Assembly: GCA_001295775.1 (NCBI GenBank)
Contig: LJIA01000019.1
Location: 1-64,000 of the forward strand
Direction of reading: 5' to 3'
DNA length: 64,000 bases
DNA from: a beta proteobacterium AAP99
Lineage (GTDB): Bacteria; Pseudomonadota; Gammaproteobacteria; Burkholderiales; Burkholderiaceae_C
The translations under genes were made by a program, and so were the position numbers. This document shows, one piece after another, positions 17,476 through 26,736 of the stretch. The notes under the pieces are model-generated. The model did no database searches. It was given only the letters and a program-made list of their open reading frames with translations, and was not told the DNA's origin. Each line of letters begins with the position of its first letter. The stretch's first letter is position 1.

Positions 17476-17789
17476 GGATGATTCCCCAGCACAGAGCCTG
17501 CCGCAATGGGGGTGCGGTGTCTCGGCGGCTTGTCGCCCAGACCGGCCGGCGGCCTGAGCGCCGGGCCGCCTTCCGCCGCCCGCGCAGGCTCCGTGCGAGC
17601 GCCCGGCGCGATGCGTGACTCCGCGCCTGCACAGGCCAGGCCGTGTTCACTGCAGCACGCGGCAGCGGCATGTACCAGCCCCGCAGGCGCTGCGCGGGCG
17701 CGCTCAAGCGGGTGGCGATCCGCGACGGGGTGCCGACCGGATCGCCGCTGAGCGGGCGCGACGGCGCGGGCGGATGCGCTGTGGGTCAT
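17466..17789 (-). CDS. Possible 107-aa leader ORF overlapping regulator 2
   Basis: ATG 17789 is preceded by GGAGGA with a 7-nt spacer. It lies about 45 nt downstream of the -10-like hexamer at 17834-17839. The frame runs to a TGA that overlaps the start of regulator 2 by 10 nt, so translational coupling is possible. The product is Arg/Ala/Pro-rich with no recognised domain, and high GC alone can produce such frames. I list it because of the Shine-Dalgarno, the promoter-like site and the overlap; it could equally be an untranslated leader. Confidence 0.35.
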   Translation of the reverse strand: MTHSASARAVAPAQRRSGRHPVADRHPLERARAAPAGLVHAAAACCSEHGLACAGAESRIAPGARTEPARAAEGGPALRPPAGLGDKPPRHRTPIAAGSVLGNHPCH

Positions 17790-17833
17790 GCCTGGGTCCT
17801 CCGTGCGCGCGACGTTGGCCGCGCTGCAGAGTC

Positions 17834-17868
17834 ATTGAAGGCAGTGAGGCGTTACGCAAGCGTTCCGT
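17834..17868 (-). promoter_or_regulatory. Candidate SARP operator upstream of regulator 2
   Basis: Minus-strand 11-mers ACGGAACGCTT (17858-17868) and GCGTAACGCCT (17847-17857) abut. A 7-nt spacer and TTCAAT (17834-17839) follow. Geometry is identical to the sites upstream of both lipoproteins. It would drive a transcript carrying the 107-codon ORF and regulator 2. Confidence 0.55.
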
Positions 17869-17949
17869 GAGTGATGCGCGGGTGGCGGCTTGCGCTGACC
17901 AGGGGGTATCGATTATCAAAAACTGTTTGAAAACAACAGGGGCTGATTC

Positions 17950-17973
17950 ATTCAAATCAACGATTGATTGAAT
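17950..17973. promoter_or_regulatory. AT-rich inverted repeat
   Basis: ATTCAAATCAA and TTGATTGAAT flank CGA. The arms match except for one extra A. It lies in the most AT-rich stretch (about 17905-18000) between regulator 2 and the small lipoprotein at 18222. It resembles a repressor site, but no cognate gene can be named. The rest of 17870-18221 shows no gene. Confidence 0.35.
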
Positions 17974-18221
17974 AAGGCATTCATCCAATGTCCGCTTGTG
18001 CCGCGCGGATCTTGGGCTGATGAGGCGAGAGCTTTTGGTCAGTGCATTGCACGCCACAGCCTAGCGCATCGCTTGGGCAGATTGCCCTTTTGGCGCTCCC
18101 TGCACAACGCTGTCTGGGCGGCGCAGTGATTGCCAGGTAAGCAGATGAAAGCGCCCTGAGCGGATGTGGATACTCCGCGCCCATGCGTTGCCGCGCATGC
18201 AGGTGGCTGGCAGCATGAGGC

Positions 18222-18644
18222 ATGGACGCAAACGATTCGCCCGACAGACCCGCGGCGCTGCGCGCAGTGATGCCCGGCACAGCGCAGACTGTTCGCGCCG
18301 TTGTGCCGCGCTGCGTTCTGATCGGTGCGCTCGTTCTGCTGCTGTCCGCCTGCAGCCGCGCGCCTGAACCTCCCAAGGCCGAGATCGAGGCGCTTAAGGC
18401 CAACTGCGTGCAGGCCATGGTCAGCTCGACCTGTCGTGTGATGCAGGGGCAGGGCGTGTCGCTGGTGCCGAAGGACGCGCAGACGGTCTTTGTGGCCGGC
18501 ATCGGCCCGATTGACGCCAGCCTGTACGGCAGCCTGCGCGAACAGGGCGAAGGCATGTGCCAGCACCTGGCCGACGTGTGCACCAAGGACTGGGCCGGCA
18601 ACCCCTGCCAGACGGCGCGCAAGCTCTACGCCACGCCCGGCTGA
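18222..18644 (+). CDS. Small Cys-rich lipoprotein, unknown function
   Basis: 140 aa. An N-terminal region of about 30 polar residues precedes a hydrophobic helix and lipobox LLSAC, predicting an envelope lipoprotein. The mature part (about 95 residues) contains further cysteines (NCVQA, STCRV, MCQHL, VCTKD, NPCQT) that could form disulfides in the periplasm. I recognise no family. It is 111 bp upstream of phoD on the same strand. The Shine-Dalgarno at ATG 18222 is poor (GAGG very close), so the real start may be an internal codon nearer the hydrophobic helix. Confidence 0.65.
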   Translation: MDANDSPDRPAALRAVMPGTAQTVRAVVPRCVLIGALVLLLSACSRAPEPPKAEIEALKANCVQAMVSSTCRVMQGQGVSLVPKDAQTVFVAGIGPIDASLYGSLREQGEGMCQHLADVCTKDWAGNPCQTARKLYATPG

Positions 18645-18663
18645 ATCGTCACCACCTGCCCGC

Positions 18664-18681
18664 CTGTCATTGAACCGACAG
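18664..18681 (+). promoter_or_regulatory. Possible Pho box upstream of phoD
   Basis: CTGTCAT (18664-18670) is a perfect PhoB half-site. After TGAA comes CCGACAG, which matches the half-site at 4 of 7 positions with the canonical 4-bp spacing. It is about 90 bp upstream of the phoD start. The same bases also read as an inverted repeat, CCTGTC and GACAGG, so another regulator is possible. Confidence 0.4.
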
Positions 18682-18755
18682 GGTCGTGTCGTGCAGGCTT
18701 CATCCCGACATCAAACACTTCGTGGCTTTGCTGCCCCTGAACACGGAGTGTGTCC

Positions 18756-20552
18756 ATGTCTGAATCCCGAGATCCCAAGTCATCCGCCGGCCTGACCGCG
18801 GCGCCCACTGCGCTGGCGTCCAAGGAGGCCGCGGACCGCACGCCCGCTGAAGCCCGTACCGGCCGGCGCGACTTCCTGCGCATCAGTTCGGCGGGTGCGC
18901 TGGTCGCCTCCAGTGGCCTGCTTGCCGCCTGCGGCAGCGACAGCGACCCTCAGGCCCCGGACCCCAACGTACTGTTTCTGGACGGCGTTGCGAGCGGCGA
19001 CCCGCTCGCGGACCGCGTGATCCTCTGGACGCGCATCACGCCGCAGAACAACCCGCCGCAGGACGTCATCGAAGTGCGCTGGGAGGTCTCCACCAGCAAT
19101 GCCTTCAGCAGCCTAGTGGCCCAAGGCAGTGCCACCACCAGCGCGGGGCGCGACTGGACGGTGAAGGTGGACGCCAGCGGTCTGGCCGCCGGCACGGCGT
19201 ACTTCTACCGATTCACGGCCGGGCGCAGCAGCTCGGCCATCGGCCGCACCAAGACCCTGCCCACGGGCGGAGTCAGTCAGGTGAAGTTTGCGGTGTTCTC
19301 CTGCTCGAACTTCCCGGCGGGCTACTTCAATGTGTACGCCGAGGCCGCCAAAGCCACGGACATCGACTGTGCCCTGCACCTGGGTGACTACATCTACGAA
19401 TACAACCGCGCCGGTTACGCCTCGGCGCAGGCCGCTGCACTCGGGCGCCTGAGCGAGCCGGACGCCGAGCTGATCACTCTGGCCGACTATCGCCGCCGCT
19501 ACCGCCAGTACCGCAGCGACGGTAGCCTGCAGAGCCTGCACGCGGCCATGCCCATGATCTGCATCTGGGACGACCACGAGGTGGCCAACAACGCCTGGCT
19601 CAACGGCGCCGAGAACCACACACCGGGCACCGAAGGCGACTGGGTGGCCCGCCGCACGGCCGCGCTCCAGGCCTGGTACGAATGGATGCCGGTACGCCAG
19701 CCGGATGCGAGCAATGCGTTGCGCAGCTATCGCAGCTTCGACTTCGGCTCGCTGGTCTCGCTGCACATGCTCGACACACGCCTGATCGGTCGTGACGAGC
19801 AGCTCAGCATCAATAGCTATGTGGGCGCGGGCGGCGCGTTCGACGGTGCGCGTTTTGCCGCCGATGTGGGCAACCCCAGCCGACAACTGCTCGGTGCCAC
19901 GCAAACCACCTGGCTGCAGCAGCGCATGCAGGCCTCCAGCGCCACCTGGCAGCTGCTTGGTCAGCAGGTGCTGATGGGCCGCATGAACGTGCCGGCGCCG
20001 CTGCTGCTGAACCAGATCACCGTGAGCGGCTATGCCGCGCTCGCTCAGCGTGCGCAGACCAACCCGACCAGCCTCACCGCACAGGAGCGCGCCATCCTCG
20101 CGGCACCATCCATTCCCTACAACCTGGATGCCTGGGATGGTTACGCCGCCGCGCGCGAAACCGTGCTCGGCATGGCACGCACGCTGGACAAGAACCTCGT
20201 GGTGGTGGCCGGCGACACGCACAATGCCTGGGCCAATGACCTGCTGGACGCGCAGGGCAACCGGATCGGCGTGGAGTTCGCCACATCGTCGGTGAGTTCA
20301 CCCGGCTTCGAGGCGATCTTCCCGAACGAGAACCCGGTGCAGTTTGCAGCAGCGCTGGAGCAGCTGATCGGGCCGCTGCAGTATGCGGATACGAGCCGTC
20401 GCGGCTTTCTGACCGTCACGCTCACACCCAGCCAGGCGCGCGCGGACTGGGTCTTTGTCTCCACGGTCACCGACCGCAGCTACACGGCCACGGTCGGTCG
20501 CTCGCTGCGCGTGCTGCCAGGTGCAACAGGCCGCCAGATCGTGGCGGTGTGA
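18756..20552 (+). CDS. phoD: Tat-exported alkaline phosphatase PhoD
   Basis: 598 aa. It hydrolyses phosphate esters outside the cytoplasm. The N-terminus has a twin-arginine motif, GRRDFLR (RR at 37-38), followed by a hydrophobic region and lipobox LLAAC (Cys59), so it may be a Tat-exported lipoprotein. The PhoD metallophosphatase signatures are visible: LHLGDYIYEY, CIWDDHEVANNAW and VVAGDTHNAWANDL supply the metal ligands, preceded by a Fn3-like N-terminal module (FLDGVASGDPLADRVILWTR). ATG 18756 is chosen because GGAG lies 7 nt upstream; the GTG at 18750 is too close to it. Phosphate-starvation control is suggested by the Pho-like half-site upstream and by a second phosphatase, PhoX, at the other end of the window. 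Confidence 0.92.
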   Translation: MSESRDPKSSAGLTAAPTALASKEAADRTPAEARTGRRDFLRISSAGALVASSGLLAACGSDSDPQAPDPNVLFLDGVASGDPLADRVILWTRITPQNNPPQDVIEVRWEVSTSNAFSSLVAQGSATTSAGRDWTVKVDASGLAAGTAYFYRFTAGRSSSAIGRTKTLPTGGVSQVKFAVFSCSNFPAGYFNVYAEAAKATDIDCALHLGDYIYEYNRAGYASAQAAALGRLSEPDAELITLADYRRRYRQYRSDGSLQSLHAAMPMICIWDDHEVANNAWLNGAENHTPGTEGDWVARRTAALQAWYEWMPVRQPDASNALRSYRSFDFGSLVSLHMLDTRLIGRDEQLSINSYVGAGGAFDGARFAADVGNPSRQLLGATQTTWLQQRMQASSATWQLLGQQVLMGRMNVPAPLLLNQITVSGYAALAQRAQTNPTSLTAQERAILAAPSIPYNLDAWDGYAAARETVLGMARTLDKNLVVVAGDTHNAWANDLLDAQGNRIGVEFATSSVSSPGFEAIFPNENPVQFAAALEQLIGPLQYADTSRRGFLTVTLTPSQARADWVFVSTVTDRSYTATVGRSLRVLPGATGRQIVAV

Positions 20553-20599
20553 ACACCAGACCAGGCGATTGAAGTCGCCACGCGGAGCTGATCGCAAGC

Positions 20600-20660
20600 T
20601 GCTTTCCGCTGTGCTGGAGCGGCTCTTCGGCCACTTTGGTCTGAAGAGCCGCATCAAGCC
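20600..20660 (-). repeat. Dispersed palindromic element, copy 4
   Basis: Reverse copy between the convergent 3' ends of phoD and the TPR gene. Read on the minus strand the arms are GCGGCTCTTCAGACCA and TGGCCGAAGAGCCGC, tail AGCGGAAAGC. It could serve as a hairpin terminator for either gene. Confidence 0.75.
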
Positions 20661-20715
20661 TGCATCCGCGTCTTTGGCAGCTCACCGTGACACAAAGACC
20701 GGAAAGTGGGCCGCT

Positions 20716-21828
20716 TCAGTTGCCGGCTTGATCTGGCGATTCTGGCAGGCCTGGCGCGAGGTGATCTTGTCGGGCAAGCTCAGCGTCAACCACCGGCGGC
20801 GCGGCGACCAGCCAGGTCTTGACCTGCGCCCGCTCCTGGGCCAAGCGGCGTTCGGCATCCGCAGCCCGCGCCGCGTAGCGCGTGCTGTCCTCGTTCAAGC
20901 CAAGGGCCGCAAACACGCGTGCGGCATTGGCGCATACGACGTACTCGCTCTCAGGGTCATGCAGCACGTCGAGCATGTCCAGTGCCCTGGCGATCGGTGG
21001 TACCGCCTCCTCGGCCTGCGCGAGCAAGCTCAGACAGAGTGCGAGATCGCTGAACGCGCAGGCGATGTCCGGTGTCTGCACTGAGCCGGCAGGGCAGGTG
21101 GACAGCGCCGTTCGATAGGACGCTGCGGCAGCTTCGAGATCGCCAAGGATCATCTGTGCCTCGGCCACGAACAAGGTGCTGCTCGATCTGTTCACCGCGG
21201 TGCCTGAAGTCTCGACAAGCATGTGGCTAGACAGGATCGACTCCAGGCTCTGCCGCGCCATGGACTCGATCGGCGTGCCGGACGCCCATAGTCGTCGCGC
21301 GTGCTCCACCTCCGATGTGGCCATCGCAAGCAATACGCTGCTCACGATTGCCCTGTTGTTGCGTGCGTGTTTCAAGCTGGCGCTGTACAGCTGATTGGCG
21401 CGCTTCAGATCGCCCGCGGCCTCTTCGGCACGAGCTAGCGAAATCAGGGCTCTGATGCGAGTCGGCGAGTCATCTGCCGGGGCATGCTCAAGCGCCCATT
21501 GCGCCGCCGCGATCGAGTCGCGCGGCTCGCCGAGCATGTCGAACTGGTTGGCGGCGTACGCCTTTGCTCTGGCGGCGAGTGCGCTCTGCCCGGCACGCTG
21601 GGCAAGCTCAAAGGCTTCGCTCGTTATCTTCAAGGCACTGGCGGCGTCGCGTTTGCAGTAGTGAAGGAATGAGCGAGCCAGCAAATACTCAATCCGGGCG
21701 GCGTCAGTCTCGTCGGGCTGCTCTTCTAGCTGCGTCAGCTGCGCGGCGGCCTGCTCGAATTCGCCGGCGCGCAAGTGCTCATACACCGCATCCAGTTGCA
21801 GCTTGTGTGATGCCGAAGCCTGATCCAT
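20716..21828 (-). CDS. TPR-repeat protein, unknown function
   Basis: 370 aa, almost entirely paired helices of tetratricopeptide type (AGEFEQAAAQLTQLE, ALKITSEAFELAQRAGQ, GDLKRANQLYSASLKHARNN, GDLEAAAASYRTALS). No catalytic or membrane segment was seen. It resembles the TPR halves of MalT/SARP regulators or of TPR-diguanylate cyclases, but with no second domain, so it could be a stand-alone sensor or a truncated relative. ATG 21828 (MDQASASHK) is preferred; the frame is open for 12 more codons to a TTG at 21864. The next gene on this strand upstream, coaBC, ends 110 bp away. Function unassigned. Confidence 0.65.
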   Translation of the reverse strand: MDQASASHKLQLDAVYEHLRAGEFEQAAAQLTQLEEQPDETDAARIEYLLARSFLHYCKRDAASALKITSEAFELAQRAGQSALAARAKAYAANQFDMLGEPRDSIAAAQWALEHAPADDSPTRIRALISLARAEEAAGDLKRANQLYSASLKHARNNRAIVSSVLLAMATSEVEHARRLWASGTPIESMARQSLESILSSHMLVETSGTAVNRSSSTLFVAEAQMILGDLEAAAASYRTALSTCPAGSVQTPDIACAFSDLALCLSLLAQAEEAVPPIARALDMLDVLHDPESEYVVCANAARVFAALGLNEDSTRYAARAADAERRLAQERAQVKTWLVAAPPVVDAELARQDHLAPGLPESPDQAGN

Positions 21829-21938
21829 GCAGCGGAGTATGTCCTCAGCGCCGCCGCATGACAACGCGGCGCCAGGCTCCGCGATGCGACGTGCTTTGGG
21901 TGAGCAAGCAAGGCGGTCATAGCCGCCCGGGTTGGAGG

Positions 21939-23132
21939 CTAGAGCCGGCGAGCGATCTCACCCACCAGCCGCCGCGCGGCGCTGAGTTTGGGCAGCTCAG
22001 GCAGGGCCGTCACACCGGCGTCATCAAACAGCCAGAGCGTGTTGGCGTCGGCGCCCATGGCGCTGCGCGCGTTGTTGGCCACCAGCAGGGGGACGCCCTT
22101 CTTGGCGCGCTTCTCACGTGCGTACTGCTCGATGTGATCCGTCTCGGCGGCAAAGCCCACGCAGTAGGGCTTGCCCTTGGCCTTGCCGGCTGCGGCCACG
22201 GTGGCGAGGATGTCTGGGTTCTCGACGAACTGCAGCGCAGGCACGCTGCCCTCGCTCTTCTTGAGCTTGCTGGCGGCTGCGTTGTCCACGCGCCAGTCGC
22301 TGACGGCGGCCACGCTGATGAAGATGTCGCTTCCATCCGCCTCGGCCTGCACCGCTGCGAGCATCTCGCGAGCGGTCTGCACGTTCACGCGGCTCACGCC
22401 ATGCGGCGCGGCCAGCGCGGTGGGGCCGCTGACCAGATGCACGCTGGCACCGGCTTCCCAGGCGGCGCGCGCAATCGCATAGCCCATCTTGCCGCTGGAT
22501 ACGTTCGTGATGCCGCGCACCGGGTCGATCGGCTCGAAGGTGGGGCCTGCGGTGATCAGCACACGCTTGCCCGCCAGCACCTTGGGCTGGAAGTGGGCGG
22601 TGATCTCGGCCAGCAGTTCGTGAGGCTCCAGCATCCGGCCGCTGCCCACCTCGCCGCAGGCCTGGTCGCCCACTGCGGGGCCGAGCAGGCCCACGCCGTC
22701 GCCGCGCAGAGTGGCTACGTTGCGCTGGGTGGCGGCGTTGGCCCACATCTCCACGTTCATCGCGGGAGCCATCAGCAGCGGCACCTTGCGCGCAAGCACG
22801 AGCGTGGAAAGCAGGTCGTCGGCCAGTCCGTGCGCCACCTTGGCCATGAAGTCTGCGCTGGCCGGAGCGATGACGATCACATCCGCCTCGCGCGACAGAT
22901 CGATGTGCGGCATGTTGTTGGCCACGCGCGCATCCCAGGCGCTGGTGTAGACCGGCCGACCGGTAAGGGCCTGCATGGTCACGGGCGTGATGAACTGCGT
23001 GGCGGACTCGGTCATCACCACCTGCACGGTGGCGCCCTCGTCCTGCAGGCGCCGCACCAGCTCCGCCACCTTGTAGGCGGCCACGCCGCCGGTCATGCCG
23101 AGCAGGATGTGTTTGGAGGCGAGATCAGGCAT
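21939..23132 (-). CDS. coaBC: Bifunctional phosphopantothenoylcysteine decarboxylase/phosphopantothenate-cysteine ligase
   Basis: 397 aa. It carries out the two central steps of coenzyme A synthesis in the cytosol: joining cysteine to 4'-phosphopantothenate, then FMN-dependent decarboxylation. The N-terminal CoaC half shows GMTGGVAAYK, the PAMN motif (LMAPAMNVEMW) and the ACGEVGSGRM substrate flap. The CoaB half begins VLITAGPTFEPIDPVRG with the NVSSGKMG motif. Length is normal for the fused enzyme. ATG 23132 has GAAAGG upstream. It follows lspA by 18 bp and is last in the ribF-ileS-lspA-coaBC series, probably co-transcribed. Confidence 0.96.
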   Translation of the reverse strand: MPDLASKHILLGMTGGVAAYKVAELVRRLQDEGATVQVVMTESATQFITPVTMQALTGRPVYTSAWDARVANNMPHIDLSREADVIVIAPASADFMAKVAHGLADDLLSTLVLARKVPLLMAPAMNVEMWANAATQRNVATLRGDGVGLLGPAVGDQACGEVGSGRMLEPHELLAEITAHFQPKVLAGKRVLITAGPTFEPIDPVRGITNVSSGKMGYAIARAAWEAGASVHLVSGPTALAAPHGVSRVNVQTAREMLAAVQAEADGSDIFISVAAVSDWRVDNAAASKLKKSEGSVPALQFVENPDILATVAAAGKAKGKPYCVGFAAETDHIEQYAREKRAKKGVPLLVANNARSAMGADANTLWLFDDAGVTALPELPKLSAARRLVGEIARRL

Positions 23133-23150
23133 GGCGTGCGCCTTTCGGAG

Positions 23151-23702
23151 TCAGTTCGACTTGCTTTGCCGCGTGCGGATGAATTCGTCCACCACCAGAA
23201 GGATTGCACCGCCGACGATGGCGGAGTCCGCCAGGTTGAAGGCGGGCCAGTGCCAGCCGGCGACGTGGAAGTCCAGAAAGTCCACCACGTAGCCATGCTC
23301 CCAGCGGTCGATCACGTTGCCCAACGCGCCGCCGAGGATCATCGACAGGGACAGGGCATACCAGCGCTGGAACCAGTACTTGCCCAGCTGCCAGAGGATC
23401 AGCACGGTGGCGATCAGCGCCACGCCGATGAAGAACTCGCGCTGCCAGCCGGACGCACCCGCCAGGAAGCTGAACGCCGCACCGGGGTTATGCACGCGCA
23501 CGATGTTGAAGAAGCTCGTGAGCGGCATCACATCGCGGTACTCGAAGTTCGCCAGGATCCAGAACTTGCTGACCTGGTCCAGGCCGATGATGACCCCGGC
23601 GATCAGCAGCCAGGGGATCACGCGCGCAAACCAGGGGCGCGGCGTTGGGATGGCGGATTCAAACAGCTTCACAGCGACTTTCTGAAAACGTGAATCAAGC
23701 AT
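23151..23702 (-). CDS. lspA: Lipoprotein signal peptidase (signal peptidase II)
   Basis: 183 aa integral membrane aspartic protease that removes signal peptides from diacylglyceryl-prolipoproteins, including those encoded here. Four hydrophobic segments are visible, with the catalytic aspartates in GNVIDRW and FNLADSAI. The early LDQVSKFW motif ends the first helix. The start is uncertain: ATG 23702 lies inside dispersed element copy 5 and has no good Shine-Dalgarno. GTG 23672 (VKLFESA) has AGAAAG 6 nt upstream and gives a more usual N-terminus. It sits between ileS and coaBC as in many proteobacteria. Confidence 0.95.
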   Translation of the reverse strand: MLDSRFQKVAVKLFESAIPTPRPWFARVIPWLLIAGVIIGLDQVSKFWILANFEYRDVMPLTSFFNIVRVHNPGAAFSFLAGASGWQREFFIGVALIATVLILWQLGKYWFQRWYALSLSMILGGALGNVIDRWEHGYVVDFLDFHVAGWHWPAFNLADSAIVGGAILLVVDEFIRTRQSKSN

Positions 23703-23757
23703 TCATGCGGGTTTCCAGACCAAATTGGCTGGAAACCCGCATGGGACAAGCGAAGAG
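23692..23757 (+). repeat. Dispersed palindromic element, copy 5
   Basis: Forward copy inside the ileS-lspA gap: arms ATGCGGGTTTCCAG and CTGGAAACCCGCAT, tail GGACAAGCG. It overlaps the annotated lspA start codon. Its closest relative in the window is the copy at 27781-27848, sharing the shoulder AGCATTCATGCGG. Confidence 0.85.
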
Positions 23758-23774
23758 GCGAAACCAAGTCAGCC

Positions 23775-26615
23775 TCAGGCATGCGCCCGAGCCTCGCCTT
23801 CGCCATACAGGTTGGACGTACACCGGCCGCAGATGTGCGGGTGTTCGGCGTCCTGGCCGACGTCCTCGCGCCAGTGCCAGCAGCGTTCGCATTTCTTGTG
23901 GGCCGTCGGCGTGACCTCGATACGCTCCGCACCCGCATGCACGGTGGCGCGGCTGGTGATGGTGACAAAGCGCAGATCGTCGCCCAGGCTGCGCAAAGCG
24001 TTCAGCAGCTCACCTTCAGCCCAGACGTCCACCTCGGCCTGCAGGCTCGCGCCCACCTTGCCCTGCATGCGCAGGTCTTCGATCGCCTTGGTCACGCCCA
24101 GCTTCCACTCGCGCAGCTGCGTCCACTTGTGCAGCAGCGCTTCCGCATCCGCCACCTTCGGAATCTCATGCGTGAGCTCGGTGAACACCGTCACCGAACC
24201 CGGCGCGATGAAGCCCCAGGCTTCCTCGGCAGTGAAGCTCAGGAAGGGCGCCATGGTCGTGACCAGCCAGCGTGTGATGTGCGAGAGCGCCGTTTGCGCA
24301 CTGCGCCGCGCGAGGCTCTTGGGCGCCGTGGTGTAGAGGCGGTCCTTGAGGATGTCGAGGTAGAACGCGCCCAGATCCTCGGCGCAGAAATTCTGCAGCT
24401 TGCTGATGACCGGGTGGAACTCGTAGGCCGCGTTGCTGGCGCGGACCTGTGCGTCGAGCTGTGCAGTGAGCGCGAGTGCATAGCGGTCGATCTCCAGCAT
24501 CTCGTCCACCGGCACGGCATCCGCGGCCGCGTCGAAGTCGCTGACGTTGGCCAGCAGGAACTTGAGCGTGTTGCGCACACGGCGATAGATCTCCACCACG
24601 CGCTTGAGGATCTCGTCGTCGATCGAGAGGTCGCCGGAGTAGTCGGTGCTGGCCACCCACAGGCGCAGGATTTCGGCCCCCAGCTTGTTGGACACCTCCT
24701 GCGGCACCACCACGTTGCCCACGCTCTTGCTCATCTTCTTGCCCTCGCCATCCACGGCAAAACCGTGGGTGAGCAGGGCCTTGTAGGGCGCGCGGCCTTG
24801 CAGCATGGCGCCGGTGAGGAGCGACGAGTGGAACCAGCCACGGTGCTGATCGCTGCCTTCCAGATACAGGTCGGCGGGCCACTGGTGATCGGCTGGGTGC
24901 GAGCCCAGCATCACATGCATGTGCGTGGTGCCGGAGTCGAACCAGACGTCCAGCGTGTCCTTGTTCTTCAGGTACATCGGCGCGTCGGCCGCGCAGCCGA
25001 TTTCGGCGAGCAGCTCGGCCGCGCTCACGGTCTGCCAGCTTTCGATGCCGCCCGTCTGCACGCGCTGGGCCACGACTTCAAGGAGCTCGAGCGTGCGCGG
25101 ATGCAGCTCGCCGGTCTCCTTGTGCACCAGGAAGGCCATGGGCACGCCCCACTGCCGCTGGCGCGAGAGCGTCCAGTCCGGCCGGTGGGCAATCATGTTC
25201 TGCAGGCGCGGCTTGCCCCAGGCCGGGAAGAACTGCGTGGCGTCAATGGCGGCCAGCGCCGTTTCGCGCAGGGTGCGGCTGTCGCCGTGACCGGTGCGGT
25301 CCATGCCGGCAAACCACTGGCTGGTGGCGCGGTAAATGATGGGCGTCTTGTGGCGCCAGCAGTGCATGTAGCTGTGCTTGAACTTCTCGGCGAACAGCAG
25401 CGTGTTCGCCTCGCGCAGTTTCTCGACGATCTTCGGATTCGCATCCCAGATCGACAGGCCGGCAAAGAAGGGCAGCCAGCTGGCATAGACGCCGTCGCCC
25501 TGCACGGGGTTGAGAATCTCGGCGTCCGTCATGCCGTGCGCCTTGCAGGACAGGAAGTCTTCCTCGCCGTAGGCCGGCGCGGAATGCACGATGCCCGTGC
25601 CCTGTTCGAGCGTGACGTAGTCGCCCAAGTACACCGGGCTGAAGCGCTGGTAGCCCTCATGCACATGCGCCAGCGGGTGCTGGAAGCGCAGACCATCCAG
25701 CGCCGCGCCCTTCGCCGTGCCAGCCAGGGTGAAGCTGGGCAGCTTCCAGCGGTTGGCGTTGTTCTCGATCAGGTCCTTGGCGATCACGAACATTCGATCG
25801 CCCGCATCCATGAGCGCGTACTCGAACTCCGGGTGCAGGTTCAGCGCCTGGTTGGACGGGATGGTCCAGGGCGTGGTGGTCCAGATCACGATGGCCGCGG
25901 GCTTGGGCAGCTTTTTCAGCCCGAAGGCCTTGGCCAGGGTCGGTGCGTCTTCCACGCTGATCGGGAAGGCCACATCCACGGCAAAGTCCACCTTGTCCTG
26001 GTATTCGACCTCGGCTTCGGCCAGGGCGCTGCCGCAGTCGAAGCACCAGTTCACGGGCTTCAGGCCGCGGAACACGAAGCCCTTCTCGACGATCTTGCCC
26101 AGGGCGCGGATCTCGTCGGCCTCGTTCTTGTAGGCCATGGTCTTGTAGGGGTTGCCCCAGTCACCGAGCACGCCCAGGCGCTTGAAGTCCACGCGCTGCT
26201 TGTCGATCTGCGTCTCGGCATAGGCGCGGGCCTTGCGCTGCAGTTCGTCGGTGGGCAGGTGCTTGCCGAATTCCTTCTCGATGCGGATCTCGATGGGCAT
26301 GCCGTGGCAGTCCCAGCCCGGCACATAGGGTGCATCGAAGCCGGCCATCGTGCGGGTCTTGACCACGATGTCCTTGAGGATCTTGTTCACGGCGTGGCCG
26401 ATGTGCAGATCACCGTTCGCATACGGCGGCCCGTCGTGCAGGATGAACTTGGGCCGCCCGGCGCTGGCGCGGCGGATGGCCATGTAGACGCCCTTGTCCT
26501 CCCACTCCTTGACCCACTGCGGCTCGCGCTTGGGCAGGTCGCCACGCATGGGGAAGGGGGTGTCGGGCAGGTTGAGGGTCGATCGGTAGTCGGGCTTCTT
26601 GCTGTCTTCGGACAT
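23775..26615 (-). CDS. ileS: Isoleucyl-tRNA synthetase
   Basis: 946 aa class Ia aminoacyl-tRNA synthetase that charges tRNA-Ile with isoleucine and edits valine. The HIGH-type signature is [13 protein letters not shown], and KMSKS appears in [12 protein letters not shown]. The C-terminal zinc ribbon is complete (CERCWHW and CGRC). The frame is open a further 69 codons upstream, but [17 protein letters not shown] is the usual N-terminus, so ATG 26615 is chosen. It lies 121 bp downstream of ribF and 72 bp upstream of lspA, with a repeat element in the latter gap. Confidence 0.97.
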   Translation of the reverse strand: MSEDSKKPDYRSTLNLPDTPFPMRGDLPKREPQWVKEWEDKGVYMAIRRASAGRPKFILHDGPPYANGDLHIGHAVNKILKDIVVKTRTMAGFDAPYVPGWDCHGMPIEIRIEKEFGKHLPTDELQRKARAYAETQIDKQRVDFKRLGVLGDWGNPYKTMAYKNEADEIRALGKIVEKGFVFRGLKPVNWCFDCGSALAEAEVEYQDKVDFAVDVAFPISVEDAPTLAKAFGLKKLPKPAAIVIWTTTPWTIPSNQALNLHPEFEYALMDAGDRMFVIAKDLIENNANRWKLPSFTLAGTAKGAALDGLRFQHPLAHVHEGYQRFSPVYLGDYVTLEQGTGIVHSAPAYGEEDFLSCKAHGMTDAEILNPVQGDGVYASWLPFFAGLSIWDANPKIVEKLREANTLLFAEKFKHSYMHCWRHKTPIIYRATSQWFAGMDRTGHGDSRTLRETALAAIDATQFFPAWGKPRLQNMIAHRPDWTLSRQRQWGVPMAFLVHKETGELHPRTLELLEVVAQRVQTGGIESWQTVSAAELLAEIGCAADAPMYLKNKDTLDVWFDSGTTHMHVMLGSHPADHQWPADLYLEGSDQHRGWFHSSLLTGAMLQGRAPYKALLTHGFAVDGEGKKMSKSVGNVVVPQEVSNKLGAEILRLWVASTDYSGDLSIDDEILKRVVEIYRRVRNTLKFLLANVSDFDAAADAVPVDEMLEIDRYALALTAQLDAQVRASNAAYEFHPVISKLQNFCAEDLGAFYLDILKDRLYTTAPKSLARRSAQTALSHITRWLVTTMAPFLSFTAEEAWGFIAPGSVTVFTELTHEIPKVADAEALLHKWTQLREWKLGVTKAIEDLRMQGKVGASLQAEVDVWAEGELLNALRSLGDDLRFVTITSRATVHAGAERIEVTPTAHKKCERCWHWREDVGQDAEHPHICGRCTSNLYGEGEARAHA

Positions 26616-26736
26616 GGCTTGCGATCTCGGTGAATTCTTGTGCGGCGCGCGGCGCGGCAGAGGGTGCGCGCAGGCGGCGGGGCAGTGCGATCGTCGGGGT
26701 GAGGCGGGCGGCCGCAATCCTTGCTGGCCGCCGCGC

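Noticed and set aside
14167-17481. Plus-strand frame of about 1,100 codons opposite regulator 2
   Set aside because: Same cause. No domain on the plus strand.
17704-18057. 117-codon minus-strand frame across the AT-rich stretch
   Set aside because: No Shine-Dalgarno or domain, and it overlaps the operator candidate.
23781-26633. Plus-strand frame of about 950 codons opposite ileS
   Set aside because: ileS is unambiguous; the opposite frame is a codon-bias artefact.
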